DNA of 64,000 nucleotides from Sinotaia quadrata (lineage: Eukaryota > Mollusca > Gastropoda > Architaenioglossa > Viviparidae). The position numbers were made by a program, and so were the translations under genes. Of the stretch, positions 1-11,600 are shown piece by piece. The stretch covers positions 101,344,635 through 101,408,634 of the forward strand of contig CM054180.1 of assembly GCA_028829895.1 (NCBI GenBank). Direction: 5' to 3'. The stretch's first letter is position 1. Each line of letters opens with the position of its first letter. A model generated the notes under the pieces. It ran no database searches, was not told the origin of the DNA, and worked only from the letters and a program-made list of their open reading frames with translations.

Positions 1-534
1 ATACTGCAGACACGAAGATATAACAGAAAAAAGTCAGCATTATTTATGTACTTAGCAAACTGAAATAACTTTACAGAAGACAATAAATTTACAGTAAAAT
101 ACGAGATCTATCAAAGACCAAATGAGCCATTTGATTGTCGATGTGATGTGTTTAAGAGTAGGCAGAAAATGTTCTGTCACTAGTGTGTGTTAAAACACTA
201 AATAACGACATTGATATAAGAATGCACTATTTTAAAATTTGGATTAATATTAAATAGGGAATACTGTGTATTTCGAGAAATATCACTATTAGATAGATAA
301 TAATTGCTCATATTTTTGATACAATGGATATCATTTGCTCATGTCTGAGATGACACTAAATAACATTTGCTTATGTGTTTGGTAGAAGACAGCGTTCTAA
401 ACCAAATAACACTCACTCATGGTAGACAGTGATATTTTTTAGTTTCCTCTTTAAATTATGTGCTAAAATATATTAAAACCATAAATATTAATTAAATTCA
501 TATATTTAAGAAATACGGCCACGCAGTGTTATAT
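1..534. other. No gene seen
   Basis: AT-rich single-copy-looking sequence. Loosely repeated CATTTGCTCATG/CATTTGCTTATG motifs at about 330-420. Confidence 0.5.
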
Positions 535-935
535 GAATATAATGTTGTACACACGCTATATCTATAATGTTGTACACATGCTATATCTATAATGCTTTAC
601 ACACGCTATATCTATAATGTTGTACACACGCTATATCTATAATGCTTTACACACGCTATATCTATAATGTTTTACACAAGCTATATCTATAATGTTTTAC
701 ACAAGCTATATCTATAATGTTTTACACAAGCTATATCTATAATGTTTTACACAAGCTATATCTATAATGTTTTACACACGCTATATCTATAATGTTTTAC
801 ACAAGCTATATCTATAATGTTTTACACAAGCTATATCTATAATGTTTTACACAAGCTATATCTATAATGTTTTACACAAGCTATATATAATGTTTTACAC
901 AAGCTATATCTATAATGTTTTACACACGCTATATC
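535..935. repeat. 25-bp minisatellite, ~16 copies
   Basis: The unit is near CTATATCTATAATGTTTTAC plus ACAAG. Variants (ACACG versus ACAAG, TTGTAC versus TTTTAC) are grouped along the array. One copy near 882-890 has lost a few bases. There are no distinct spacers. Confidence 0.9.
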
Positions 936-1851
936 TGTCCCAGAGACGTCAGTGCTTAAACCTGGGCAATTCTGAGATAAAGCTGCAGCATTTTCTGATA
1001 TAACAAAGTACTTCTTCCCTCGAGAGCTGTTTGGCCTGACCACCGCATTACCCTAGTTTACTGGGTACTATATATGGTACTAACCCATCTTGACTAGTGT
1101 GTATTCACGTGTACTATCTCATCTTGATTACTGTGTTTGCAATGGTACTAACCCATCTTGACTAGTGTGTATTCACAGGTAATTTCTCATCTTGGCTGCT
1201 GTAGCGCTCTTACATCTGATCTATCAAATGTTTATTCTCTAAAGAAACATAAACTGCTTCAAAATAATAGGAGATAGGATTATTTTTAGAGTAACTAAAA
1301 TACCCGATTATATCACTCCACTTCTGAAAAGTCTATACTGGCTCTCTATAATACAAGCTGTCTTCTCTGTACTTTGCCTAATACGAGACATACACAAATT
1401 AACACTCACATAGATACATACCATCGGGTACAAGAGACAGGCCAACAAGAACAAAAGAAAACATTTTCGTAAAAGCCCATAGGCTGGAGTACAAATCCAA
1501 TATGTTCCGAACTACAGGTACAGATAATAGTTCTCGTCAGCTTGCCCTCCACTTCTCCGACTGTCGGTTTTACCAGAAAATAAAACACCCCTCGGGTGTT
1601 GGTTTTGGGTTTGACACCTCCACGCGTTTAATGCGAATTTTATTCATCTAGGCAAGTGATTATTCTAATACGGATGTGTGTGCGCGCGCTAGTGTAGTTT
1701 ATGTCTGTACATGTGTGTTAGTTCTTCTTTCATTGTTGGTCTTAGGGAGATGAAGGTGAGCGGCGAGCAACATATGATCAACAGACATAGAACTAGTTTA
1801 ATAGCTACCATAATTAAATGTCCGCACAGATTTGTTTTGCATTCTGCATCC
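936..1851. other. No gene seen
   Basis: Contains a short imperfect duplication (GGTACTAACCCATCTTGACT at about 1077 and 1145). No coding region supported. Confidence 0.5.
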
Positions 1852-1933
<82 letters not shown>

Positions 1934-1986
1934 TTTTCTGTCTGTGTATCTATCTATCTATCTATCTATCTATCTGTCTGTCTGTG

Positions 1987-2019
<33 letters not shown>

Positions 2020-2050
2020 GTCTGTCGGTGTATCTATCTATCTATGTATG

Positions 2051-2107
<57 letters not shown>

Positions 2108-2108
2108 G
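1852..2108. repeat. (TATC)n tetranucleotide array
   Basis: About 250 bp of TATC/CTAT with interspersed CTGT variants. The Ser-Ile-Tyr-Leu reading frames across it on the + strand are a by-product. Confidence 0.95.
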
Positions 2109-2639
2109 TGTATTTGTTGAGATTATGACAGTCTCAACTGGACACAATGAATTAAATAGTTCCTCATTTACTTTTTAAAATTCTAATCGGGAAACAAAAG
2201 ATATTGAGTGATTGACGTGTATGTGATTAAGGGTGTGAAATATTCTTCAGTGTTTCCATACACCAAACTAGTATTTTCATTTTATTTATTTTAAATGTTA
2301 GAAGATAAGATAAAAGAGAAGGAAAGAAATAATGACGGCTTCTTTCTTAACTTTTTCAAACTTTTCATTCGGTGAACTGCCAAGTTGGTCATGTGATCAG
2401 TAAATTCTGAACTACACACAATTCGTGCTCTTGTTTGTCGCAAAACTTCTGGCATGAATATGTCGTAATTTGTTTTAGCTGAAAAATTGGCTTAGTATAC
2501 ATTCATATTAATATTGTTAACTATTGTTAATATGACATAGGTAGACATCACAGGTGAAAAAATACTGCAAGATTAGATTAGATCTAACTTGTCATTTTTG
2601 ATTAGTAGGAGACTTGGGGGACCTTGTCCATCCTAAGCC
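2109..2639. other. No gene seen
   Basis: AT-rich spacer between the tetranucleotide array and the RTE fragment. Confidence 0.5.
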
Positions 2640-3167
2640 AGAATCGGGAAAGCTAGATACACCTTTATTACCCTGAGACCTGTCTGGAGGTCAACATCCC
2701 TATCAGTCCGCAACAAAATACGAATTTTCAACAGCAACGTTAAGTCTGTTCTCCTCTATGGCTCAGGGACCTGGAGAGTCGCCAACACCCTATTCAACAA
2801 GTTCCATGTATTCATTAACGGCTGCCTTCACAACATGCTGAAGATCAGGTGGACAGACAAACTAAAGTACACTGATTTGTGGCAGCGGACAAACCAAGAT
2901 CCCATCGACCAGCAGATTGCCAGGCGGAAATGGCGATGGATAGGACACACCCTGTGGAAACCCTCCCCAGGGTATCACCCGGCAGGCTTTGCAGTGGAAC
3001 CCCCAGGGAAAGAGACGGTCAGTCGCCCTAAGATCACCTGGAAACGATCCTGTGAGGAGGAAAGGAAGAGTTGCAACCTGTCGTGGGGTGAACTGAAAAA
3101 GGCTGTCATTATCGAGTACGCTGGAGAACTGTTGTCTAGGCCCTCTGTTCAACGGGAAATCCAATGA
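2640..3167 (+). pseudogene. RTE-type LINE fragment (C-terminal part of the reverse transcriptase ORF)
   Basis: The + strand reads RIGKARYTFITLRPVW, FNSNVKSVLLYGSGTW, LHNMLKIRW, LWQRTNQDPID, IARRKWRWIGHTL and RPKITWKR, ending in a stop at about 3165. These are the conserved end of RTE-like LINE polyproteins (LLYGxETW, RRRWxWIGHxLR, GRPKxTW). Only the last ~175 residues remain, so the copy is 5'-truncated. One stop (TGA) and frame changes occur before about 2700. A short A-rich stretch (AATAAAAAAAG) follows the stop. It is a dead insertion. Confidence 0.85.
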
Positions 3168-3755
3168 AATAAAAAAAGAAATGCGTCAGTAAATGGGTGT
3201 TTCCGGCCTGCTTAGGGACTGTCATGTATATTAGCGTTTAAGGACTGCCTTAATGAGAGTTCGTCCTTGGAAGTGTCGACGTCTGTTGACGTAGTGTGCA
3301 GTCTCACCATTATCCTGTGTCCTGGAGCAATGTATACTGTTCTCCGTTAGGCCAGTGCGTCAGAGACCTTTATTGCAAATTTACGTCTTTGATATTCAGT
3401 ACGACATTAAGTGACTAAAATCTTGCCTTTTCTGTCCCTGTAGGTCTGAACTAAAAATTGACCAAGAACGAAGGTGTTATAAACATAAAGGTAGCGGGTC
3501 CACAGCATGCTTTAACCCTTTTTAACTAAACGCATATGGCTTTGTACATTTATGTAGTTCATTAGATAAGTGTGCTTTGCTGTGCTTCATGTTAGTATTA
3601 TTGAATCGTAAACATTGTCAAATGTGGCGCCAGTCAGGTGAAGCGTGTTTAAATGTGTGTGCATACGTGTGTCTGTGTGTGCATGAATGTGTGAGAGATT
3701 TTGAGTGTGTGTGAGAATGTCACCATGAACCTCTTCACATCGTTTTACGAATATA

Positions 3756-3807
<52 letters not shown>

Positions 3808-4017
3808 CTGTTTAATATATACATAAACAGACTTAACAAACTTAAAAAATCTAATTTAATCTTTTCTACATATTTATTCATCTCATTATTAATTTTACCA
3901 ATAATTTACCAACAAATGTATCCTTTTGGCGAAAATTGATATCTGTTCATTCTCCCCACCCCCACCCCACCCCACACATTTCCATGCTCTACCAACATAA
4001 GGATATTGTGATGCCAA
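3168..4017. other. No gene seen apart from a microsatellite
   Basis: Unassigned sequence; a GT-rich stretch grades into the perfect array at 3758. Confidence 0.5.
3758..3804. repeat. (GT)n microsatellite
   Basis: About 23 uninterrupted GT repeats. Confidence 0.95.
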
Positions 4018-5020
4018 TGCAAATAGTTAATGGTTATGATTATTAATAATTCTCCAGCAGATACCACTCGTCTCTCTCACTTGGCGGATATGCAGGTGCT
4101 GAAAACGTTTTCTCTATTCCACAAACATTTACCGTCAAACACTATTTCCGTAGATGGAAAACTTATTAAAGGAGAAGACAAATCCGTCTTTATTCTATAT
4201 TTGTCAAGCCCCCCCCCCCATCCACCCACATTCTTCTCCAACATAAGGTTATTAATATGTGTAAGTAGATCAATAAATTTAGCAATAAATTAATTAAATC
4301 AACAATCAAATATACATATGACAAATGCAATGAAAAATATCAATTGACATCAATATTTCCATGAGATTCAGATAAAGCAAAGAAAACTGCTTTGTCCCTG
4401 TTTAAATATAATCAGGGAACAAACACTAAATTTCCAGTTTATTCCCATTTGATCTCCATTCTTTCTTATATTCAAGTCTCAACTTATGGTTTCATGCAAC
4501 AGTACTTATTAGTCTGATACACGCATACACCATAATGAATACAGTGTAATAGTTTTATGAAAGGGTTTAATAGAAACAATGTCAAGTTTACATGCCACAT
4601 ATAAGCATTATAGTTCACAAATTGTAGAAATAATAGTCTGCTCACATAATACATATCTACGAAAACGCATATATAACATATCAATAGCAAAAATGCACGA
4701 AATATTTCTTAGTCTATTCTCTCTCAATCAGTCAGTTAACTCACCATTAAGCTAACGGCTGCCTTTCAAGACTGGGTAATCTTGCCACACTAAATTCAAG
4801 TGATTAGACAACAGAATTCTCTACAGCAGGTAAACTTTGGATCTCAGCCCATTGGCTGGTCTCGTTCCCCCTAAATCTTAACCATTGGATAAAATAAACT
4901 ACTCATCCACTTGGAAGTGTTTGGATTGCATCAGCAATTTCTAGTATATTCTCAACTCTAGTTGTTTACACCAAATCTGACACTTACAAAACTACCATCC
5001 TAAAGAGTGCCCAAGGTGTG
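4018..5020. repeat. Dispersed repeat family A, copy 1
   Basis: Collinear with 6405-7830: shared blocks include GTTAATGGTTATGATTATTA, CACTTGGCGGATATGC/CACCTGGCGGATATGC, a C-run followed by ATCCACCCAC, and a right end at GAGTGCCCAAGGT. No coding potential was recognised. It is likely a non-autonomous mobile element; termini and target duplication were not resolved. Confidence 0.6.
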
Positions 5021-5423
5021 TATTAGTTTTTTTCATTCGTTATTGTTAAGCACAAGGAAAGTCATTATATTCTGAAATTGGCTTATTATGTAAATAAACA
5101 TAATCTCTGTCTTTCCTTCTTGTTTCATTTTAAATGGAAAATAGTTTACAACTTGTGAAGCATTGGCAGAGCATCATGCAACCGTACGCCTTGTGATGTA
5201 CCATGTTGTCTTTAACTCTGTACACTGTACAAATGAGGTATTAAACCAAATAATAAATCTTCTTAAAGTACACAGATATACATATACAAACACAACTGGA
5301 TTTATAGTAGTGATATTCGGTTTCGTTATGTTTCTGCGACAAATTTTAGACTCGAGAGGTGTAGACTTATTGATATTCTGAAATTCGAGTGGTTCAAACA
5401 TGCAAGTTATGCCCCATCTTCTC

Positions 5424-5601
5424 TCACGTCATCTCTCTCTCTCTCTCTGTGTGTATATATACGTCATAAACGTCGTCACATTACGTGACGCTAACTACGT
5501 TAAATAACGATTTTCAAGTTCGTATTCTAAGACAGAATGTAAATTATATTCTTTAGAACGTGCAGTGCATTTGGTAACAGTGGCAAGGCATTTTCAGTGG
5601 A
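5424..5601 (+). promoter_or_regulatory. Putative promoter-proximal region with CRE-like motifs
   Basis: Three ACGT-core motifs stand upstream of the start: TCACGTCA at 5424, TACGTCA at 5460 and an inverted repeat GTCAC-ATTAC-GTGAC at 5475-5489. TATATATA occurs at about 5453. ACGT cores are bound by CREB/ATF and related bZIP factors in animals. Function here is inferred only from position and motif density. Confidence 0.3.
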
Positions 5602-5656
5602 ATGGCGATCCGTTATATAATTTCCTTGATCATCTTCCTGAGCAGGGGATTAATCT
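5602..5656 (+). CDS. Exon 1: signal peptide
   Basis: This exon encodes MAIRYIISLIIFLSRGLI plus the first base of a cysteine codon, completed by the next exon to give TGC. It has a short basic start, a hydrophobic core (YIISLIIFL) and a small polar end (SRGLIC), which is the pattern of a cleavable secretion signal. The start codon context is GGAATGG, a good initiation context. The donor is CT|GTAAGC. The sequence GCATTTTCAG ends just before the start, so a non-coding first exon may splice in at about 5598. The exon sits between two copies of a dispersed repeat and 9.6 kb upstream of the first Ig exon. The phase (1) matches all downstream Ig exons. Confidence 0.75.
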
Positions 5657-8600
5657 GTAAGCTCCATTACTTCATAAAACTTTTGCAAAAATTGTGGTAA
5701 TAAATTATTGTAATATTACTAATATTTATTATTATATTAGTATAAAATCTCAGAACTTATTCCTGGTGGAATTGGACCGTTTTCATGTACATGAAAAACA
5801 CATGTTTTACTTAGATCTTGAGACTTCAAGGGAGCAACGTAAATGACTGGCTTTAATTAGTCAATTTAACCAGTACGACTCCTAAGCATTAAAGTTTATT
5901 AAACGAGAAACAAATGAAATAAGAAAATTCAAGCACGTTTAATAGTCTTAGCAATACAAAAACAATTTCAAGAGTTGATGTTTGGGCAACAGTTTTCACG
6001 AGGACAGCATAGTTATTATTAGTAACGCCAGATACTCTTGAACTGTCCCGATGCATATGTAGTTGGACATTTTAAGGCGTTTAGAAGATTAAGGGATCAC
6101 TATATTCCTATTTCAAAATAAGGTGTAAAAATAACCAGAACCACTATTAAATAACAGCTTAACACTATCTTTAATCCTTTAACATGTATGTAATAACTAA
6201 TAACAAATATCGCGCAATACAAAATAAAGTTTGGAATAGTATATAAAATTGCGTCCATTGGACTAGATTAGTATTATTTTGAACATAAAAAAATATTAAC
6301 TCATAACTGTAAGAAAGATTCAACCGCCATGAGAATATGTACAAGTATAGCATTTTCAGATAATCCTAGTGAACTAGTCCGTTATGAGTATGTGACGCCA
6401 ACGCCACCTAGTTAATGGTTATGATTATTATTAATTAATTAATCGACCATAACTAATAACAAGTGATGAGAATCTTAATTTACGTTGTTAATAATTCTCC
6501 AGCAGACACCAATGGTTATGATTATTATTAATTAATTAATCGACCATAATTAATAACAAGTGATGAGAATCTTAATTTACGTTATTAATAATTCTCCAGC
6601 AGACTCCATTCGTCTCTTTCACCTGGCGGATATGCGGGCACTGAAAAAGTTTCTCTCTTCCACAATATTAAAGATAAACATTTACCGTGTCACAATATTC
6701 TGAAGGTGGAAAACCTCTTACTAAACGAGAAGACAAATCCGTCTTTAATCTATATTTAGCGAGCCCCCATCCACCCACTTCTTTCTTCCACCATACAGCA
6801 ACAGGATATCAATATGTGTAAGAAGTTCAATAAATTTAACCATAAAATTATTAAATCAACAATCTTATATACAGAGAACAACATTGATTCACTGGCTTAT
6901 TCTCTGGAGATAATCTGGGCACTCTTTTGCCGTACCAGCTTGCTCAAGCAGAACAATGATTGTAGCAATTTCCAGTAACTTCATTGTACCAGAAATTGCT
7001 CAGTACAGTCAGCATACCTTGCCACCATACAGCAACAGAGTGTAGTGTATTCATCACACTTACACGCTGCGGAAGATGATTCCCTCATCTTACCATGGTC
7101 GTAGTGGTTTACAATCAGTAAACCATGAGATTCAGGTAACACAGAGAAAGTTTGCTTTGTCCCTGTAAAATTATAATCAGGGAATAAATGCTAAGTTTCC
7201 AGTTTATTCCTTTTTAAAACTCCATTATTTCTTACATTCAACTTACAGTTTCCTGCAACAGTATTTATTAGCCCAATACATGCATACAGTGTAATAAATA
7301 CAGTGTAATAGTTTCATGAGAGGGTTTACTAGAAACAATGTCAAGTGCTTATAATACCATATATAAGTATCATATTTCACAATTTGTAGAAATAATATTT
7401 TATTAACATAATGCATTTCTATGTAAAATCCAATTATAATCTATCAATAGCAAAAATGAATGAAATATTTCTATGTCCATTCTCTCTCAATCAGTCAGTT
7501 AACTCACCATTAAGCTAACAACTGCCTGTAAAGACCAGGCTTCTTGCACACCAAATTCAAGTGATTAGACAATAGAATTCTCTACAGCAAGTAAACTTTT
7601 GATATTGACCCATTGGCTGAATCTCATTCCCATTAATAAAAACTACTCATCTAGCTGGAACTAGTTTGCTTTGCATCATCAATTTCTAGCATATTCACAA
7701 CTCTAGTGTTTACTCCAACTCTGACACTTACAAAACTACCATTATAAGGAGTGCCCAAGGTCGGGTCACTTCGACAATGTAACAATTTATATAACAATTA
7801 AGTATAGAAATGGGTATAGGCAAATTTAGTGGTAAGTTCATCTTCCGTTTTTGTGTGGAAGAGGGTCAACAGCAAATTAGTGAACGCATTTTTAGTTCAA
7901 CGTTTTCAGTTTCTAGTGTGAAGGTGAAGGGGGTAACTTTTCATATGCCCCCATTTTCGGTTGGTATGTTGATTTCACAGCAGTATTTTGTCCAGTCTTC
8001 TCCTTGTATACTTCTTAATGTTTGCACCTCTTCAAGCCTCTTTTGCCGTATCTGTCTCAGCTGGGCTATGCGCTCGTTTGTGAAACAGAAAGGGCCGTCT
8101 GCATCTTCTGTGACTGGCTCAGAATCGCTTAAAATATCACTTGGTGGAGTGGGCAGTAGTGGCGTTTTTGCCAGCCCTGAAAAGGGCTGAGGCTTCGTGC
8201 TGGCTTGTCTGGTGTGGCGCTTTGACATGACTCCGGCTGGATGGAGTACGTTCGTCGGTGGTCCGAAGCGAAGTGTGTTGGTGTGGTTGGGAAGTAGCGC
8301 TCGAATTCTTTAAAAGCAAAGACAGATGATCGTGCACCAACTGGGAGAATGAATGCTCCGGCTCAATCTCGTCCTTGGAAAGTCGCACAAACCCGAGAGA
8401 AATACACCACAGTAAATAAAATTGGGTGACTCGGTACCATTTGATCCACGGACCGGTACCGGTCCGCGGACCGAGGGTTGCGGACCACTGCTGCTATGGA
8501 ACAAGCAGCAAGACATGGAAAATGCTGAAACTGACAAGTGTAATTTCACTTCAAATGCTATGATGTGTGAATACATTTCAGGAACGAGAACATCTTTACC

Positions 8601-11600
8601 TTGCAAATTGAGAGTGTTCAGGTGTGTGGTTATATCCTTGAGAAAGGCCAGACGAGCAAGCCATTTTGGTTTAGTGAAGTTACCAGCATAGGGAAGGTTC
8701 TTTTCATGAAGAAAGTTGAAAATTTCTTGTTGCAGGTCCCACAAATGAGAAAGCAAGGTTCCATGACTTAGCCAGCGAACTTTACAAAAGTAGAGCAGGT
8801 CACCATAGTGCACATTCACTTCATCCATCAGTGCCTGTAATTGACGATGTTTGAGACTTTGGGAAAGTATAGAATTTACAATCTGACATGACCGCAACGA
8901 GGTTTGCAGACTTGGCACATAAGGATACTTGGTGAGTGATGCAGTGCAATTTAAGGATAGTCTGGTTGTCCAAGGGCCTTACAGTGGTGAATGAGCAAAG
9001 AAGCTGCGCCCTTATTCTCTCCAATCATTGCCGGTACACCATCAGTCGTTACACATACAAGACCAGACAGATCAAGGGAGTGAAGTTCCAAACACTGAGG
9101 TAAGGCATTGAAGATGTCTTGCCCAGTGGTGGTGTGATATAGCGGAACAATCTGAAGGAACTCTTCATGCACATTGAGGGCAGCAGTGACACCTCGTATG
9201 AAAATAGCTAGTATCCCATTGTATAATATACACATCTTTAACGATTATTAGATGTAAAAAAGTGTTCTCTGAAGAGACAAAGATTGTCAGATGAAGTCCT
9301 TTTCTTTTTCCCTACATATCAGCCTCTTATCATTTACTGTTGGATTCATCGACCTAGAATTGCGCTCACAAAGACAACAACTTTAATCAGAAGCATAAGC
9401 CAGGAATAAACATAGATCGATTGAACATCTGACCCCAACACCCACCCCCGCCTGCTGTCAAGACTTGGACAGAACCTGAGAGGAGTAGACATCTTATTGA
9501 AATTGGCTTTGCTGCCGACATCTTCAACTTCTTCACTCATTTTAGAAAGACTCTCACATAGCAATGATTACAAAATGAAGCGTAATTACTAATGGAATTC
9601 GTTTTACATAGTTAATCTACGTAACTAACAGTTTTACTTTCCATTTTCTTCTGTAAATGTGCTGTTTATACTTAGATTGCTCATGTTAGTGTGACTTACT
9701 TCTATTGACAGGTTGTTACTCTGTCTAATTAATTAAGTAATCCTGGTTTTAACGCATCATGGGGATTTGAACTATTATTCATGTCATTCATTCTTCTATT
9801 CATAAATCTATCCTTTGTTCTATCCATCATGGGTGACCAACCAGGAGCTACACTTGGAGGAACTTACTTATGATTATGGGGAGCTGGAATCTCTATCCTG
9901 CAACAAAATCTCACAGACATGCCTAGAGATTATATGAAGCTTGGCTGACAATAAGCACTCAATATGCCCAGTGGACAGTGGCCCCGACCCACTACTGGAC
10001 TGCATAAAAACCCAGAGAAGGGCCAAAATTCAATAAGTGCCAATCTGCAATTGGAGATTACTGCTAAAAAAAACCTACCAAGTTCTCAGACACAGATAAC
10101 TGAAGGCACTTTCTTTATTGAGAAAGGGCCTATTTATCATCCAATTGAGGGATGACCGCAAATTTCTAATTATTGGTACTTCAGCCATGCCACCAACAGA
10201 TGCTGAGGATGTTCGACTGAGCTGCTCATACTGGGGAGATGGGGATGACAGGGGTAAAGGCCAGCATCATACAGTATTCTTAAAGACCTAGCCAATCAGA
10301 AAGTGAAAAGGTTTGAAATTTTTCTTCACGAGAGAAGCTTCTGACAGAGAATAACTCTATAGGAAAAAACTATATTTGGATCAAAATGAAGATAATTAAA
10401 TGCTGCATCTATTGCGCTATAGGCTGGTGTGGTTTTTTCCTGTATACTTTTCAAAAAGTAGTTTTAAAGCGAACTTTGGCAACAGCTGTGCAATTTTCAT
10501 CGTTAAAATATGGTGAAAAGTACACAATTACTAGGCTTGAATGAAAGGTCTATCCATACCCTTTCGAATGAGGTATAAGATTAATGTATTCATGGCCTGT
10601 GGGACACAATCAATCAATCAAACGTAGCGAACTAAATACGATCGGTCTTACAACAATGGTATCCAACATTGTAACGAGCGCGCTTCATTCCAAATTGAAA
10701 TCGCGAAGTTTACACCAAATTTAATACTGCATTATTGCTTTAGATAAGTACTTTAGTTGCTATTCTTTAAAGGGGTTATAGTTTTATTATGAAGTGTAGT
10801 ATGATCAGAACTCAAGCTTTTGACATGATATGAAAAAGTGTTTACTAATTCTGTGTAATTGCGCAAATTTTGTATGCACGTTTAATGCATAAATTTATTG
10901 TTAGTGCATAAAAGGTGTGGAATTTTTTTTTTATACAAAATGTGCAAAGTAATATTTATCACACTGCAAACATTCATGATGATCATGCAAATTGTTCAAA
11001 TGTTATGGCCAATTTTGTGCAAAAAATGTGTAAAAGAACCGTCGTCAGTCATTTTGATATTTTACAATGTTTGGGCCAACCTGTACATGAATCAAATGAA
11101 AATAACATTCTTAAAAACATTGGGCATATTCGGTATATACATTGTAACAGAAATGAACAGTTTCAATAATGTATTTCAATTAATGAATAAGATATCCTGC
11201 GTAAAACATCATCAATCGTGTTATTTCTAACTTTCTTGATGTTTTTTAAAATTAATTTCTGCAGTTAGGCATTTTGTTATTTCATCATATAGAAAGTTAT
11301 AACTTTGCTTTTGATATCTGCAAGTATAAAGAAATAAAGTATTAAACTTTCAATACTGCATTTTAGATTTTAGTAAATCTAAGTGGTCGAAATAACCATT
11401 TTTTTCACTGCCGACATTTTTTAAAACTTAAAAACAGCATATTTCTGGAACAAATTGAGATGGCTTCACAATTGTTTTAATTTTTCATGTTATAAAAGTT
11501 TTAAATGAAAATAACAAAACGGAATGTTTGATTTTATTAATATTTTTCGGTTCCGCTACCTAATAGAAACATATTTTTCTATTGAAGAGCTTCTTTGATA

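Noticed and set aside
535..935. CRISPR-like regularly spaced 25-bp repeat
   Set aside because: The copies are head-to-tail with no unique spacers, and the context is eukaryotic. It is a minisatellite.
1711..2178. Long Ser-Ile-Tyr-Leu reading frames on the + strand
   Set aside because: Direct read-out of a (TATC)n array; open in all three frames.
2862..3164. Minus-strand frame opposite the RTE fragment
   Set aside because: Antisense shadow; the + strand matches conserved LINE motifs.
5163..5381. 72-codon frame just upstream of exon 1
   Set aside because: Opposite strand is open as well; AT-rich, no motif, not in frame with the gene.
7810..8190. + strand 126-codon frame in the hAT-like element
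   Set aside because: Shadow of the more protein-like minus-strand frame; no motif recognised.
10898..11230. + strand frames recurring in U0, U1 and U2 (near 10.9, 20.0 and 28.6 kb)
   Set aside because: Recurrence is explained by unit duplication. Frames differ in length between units through indels, and no splice or domain evidence supports them.
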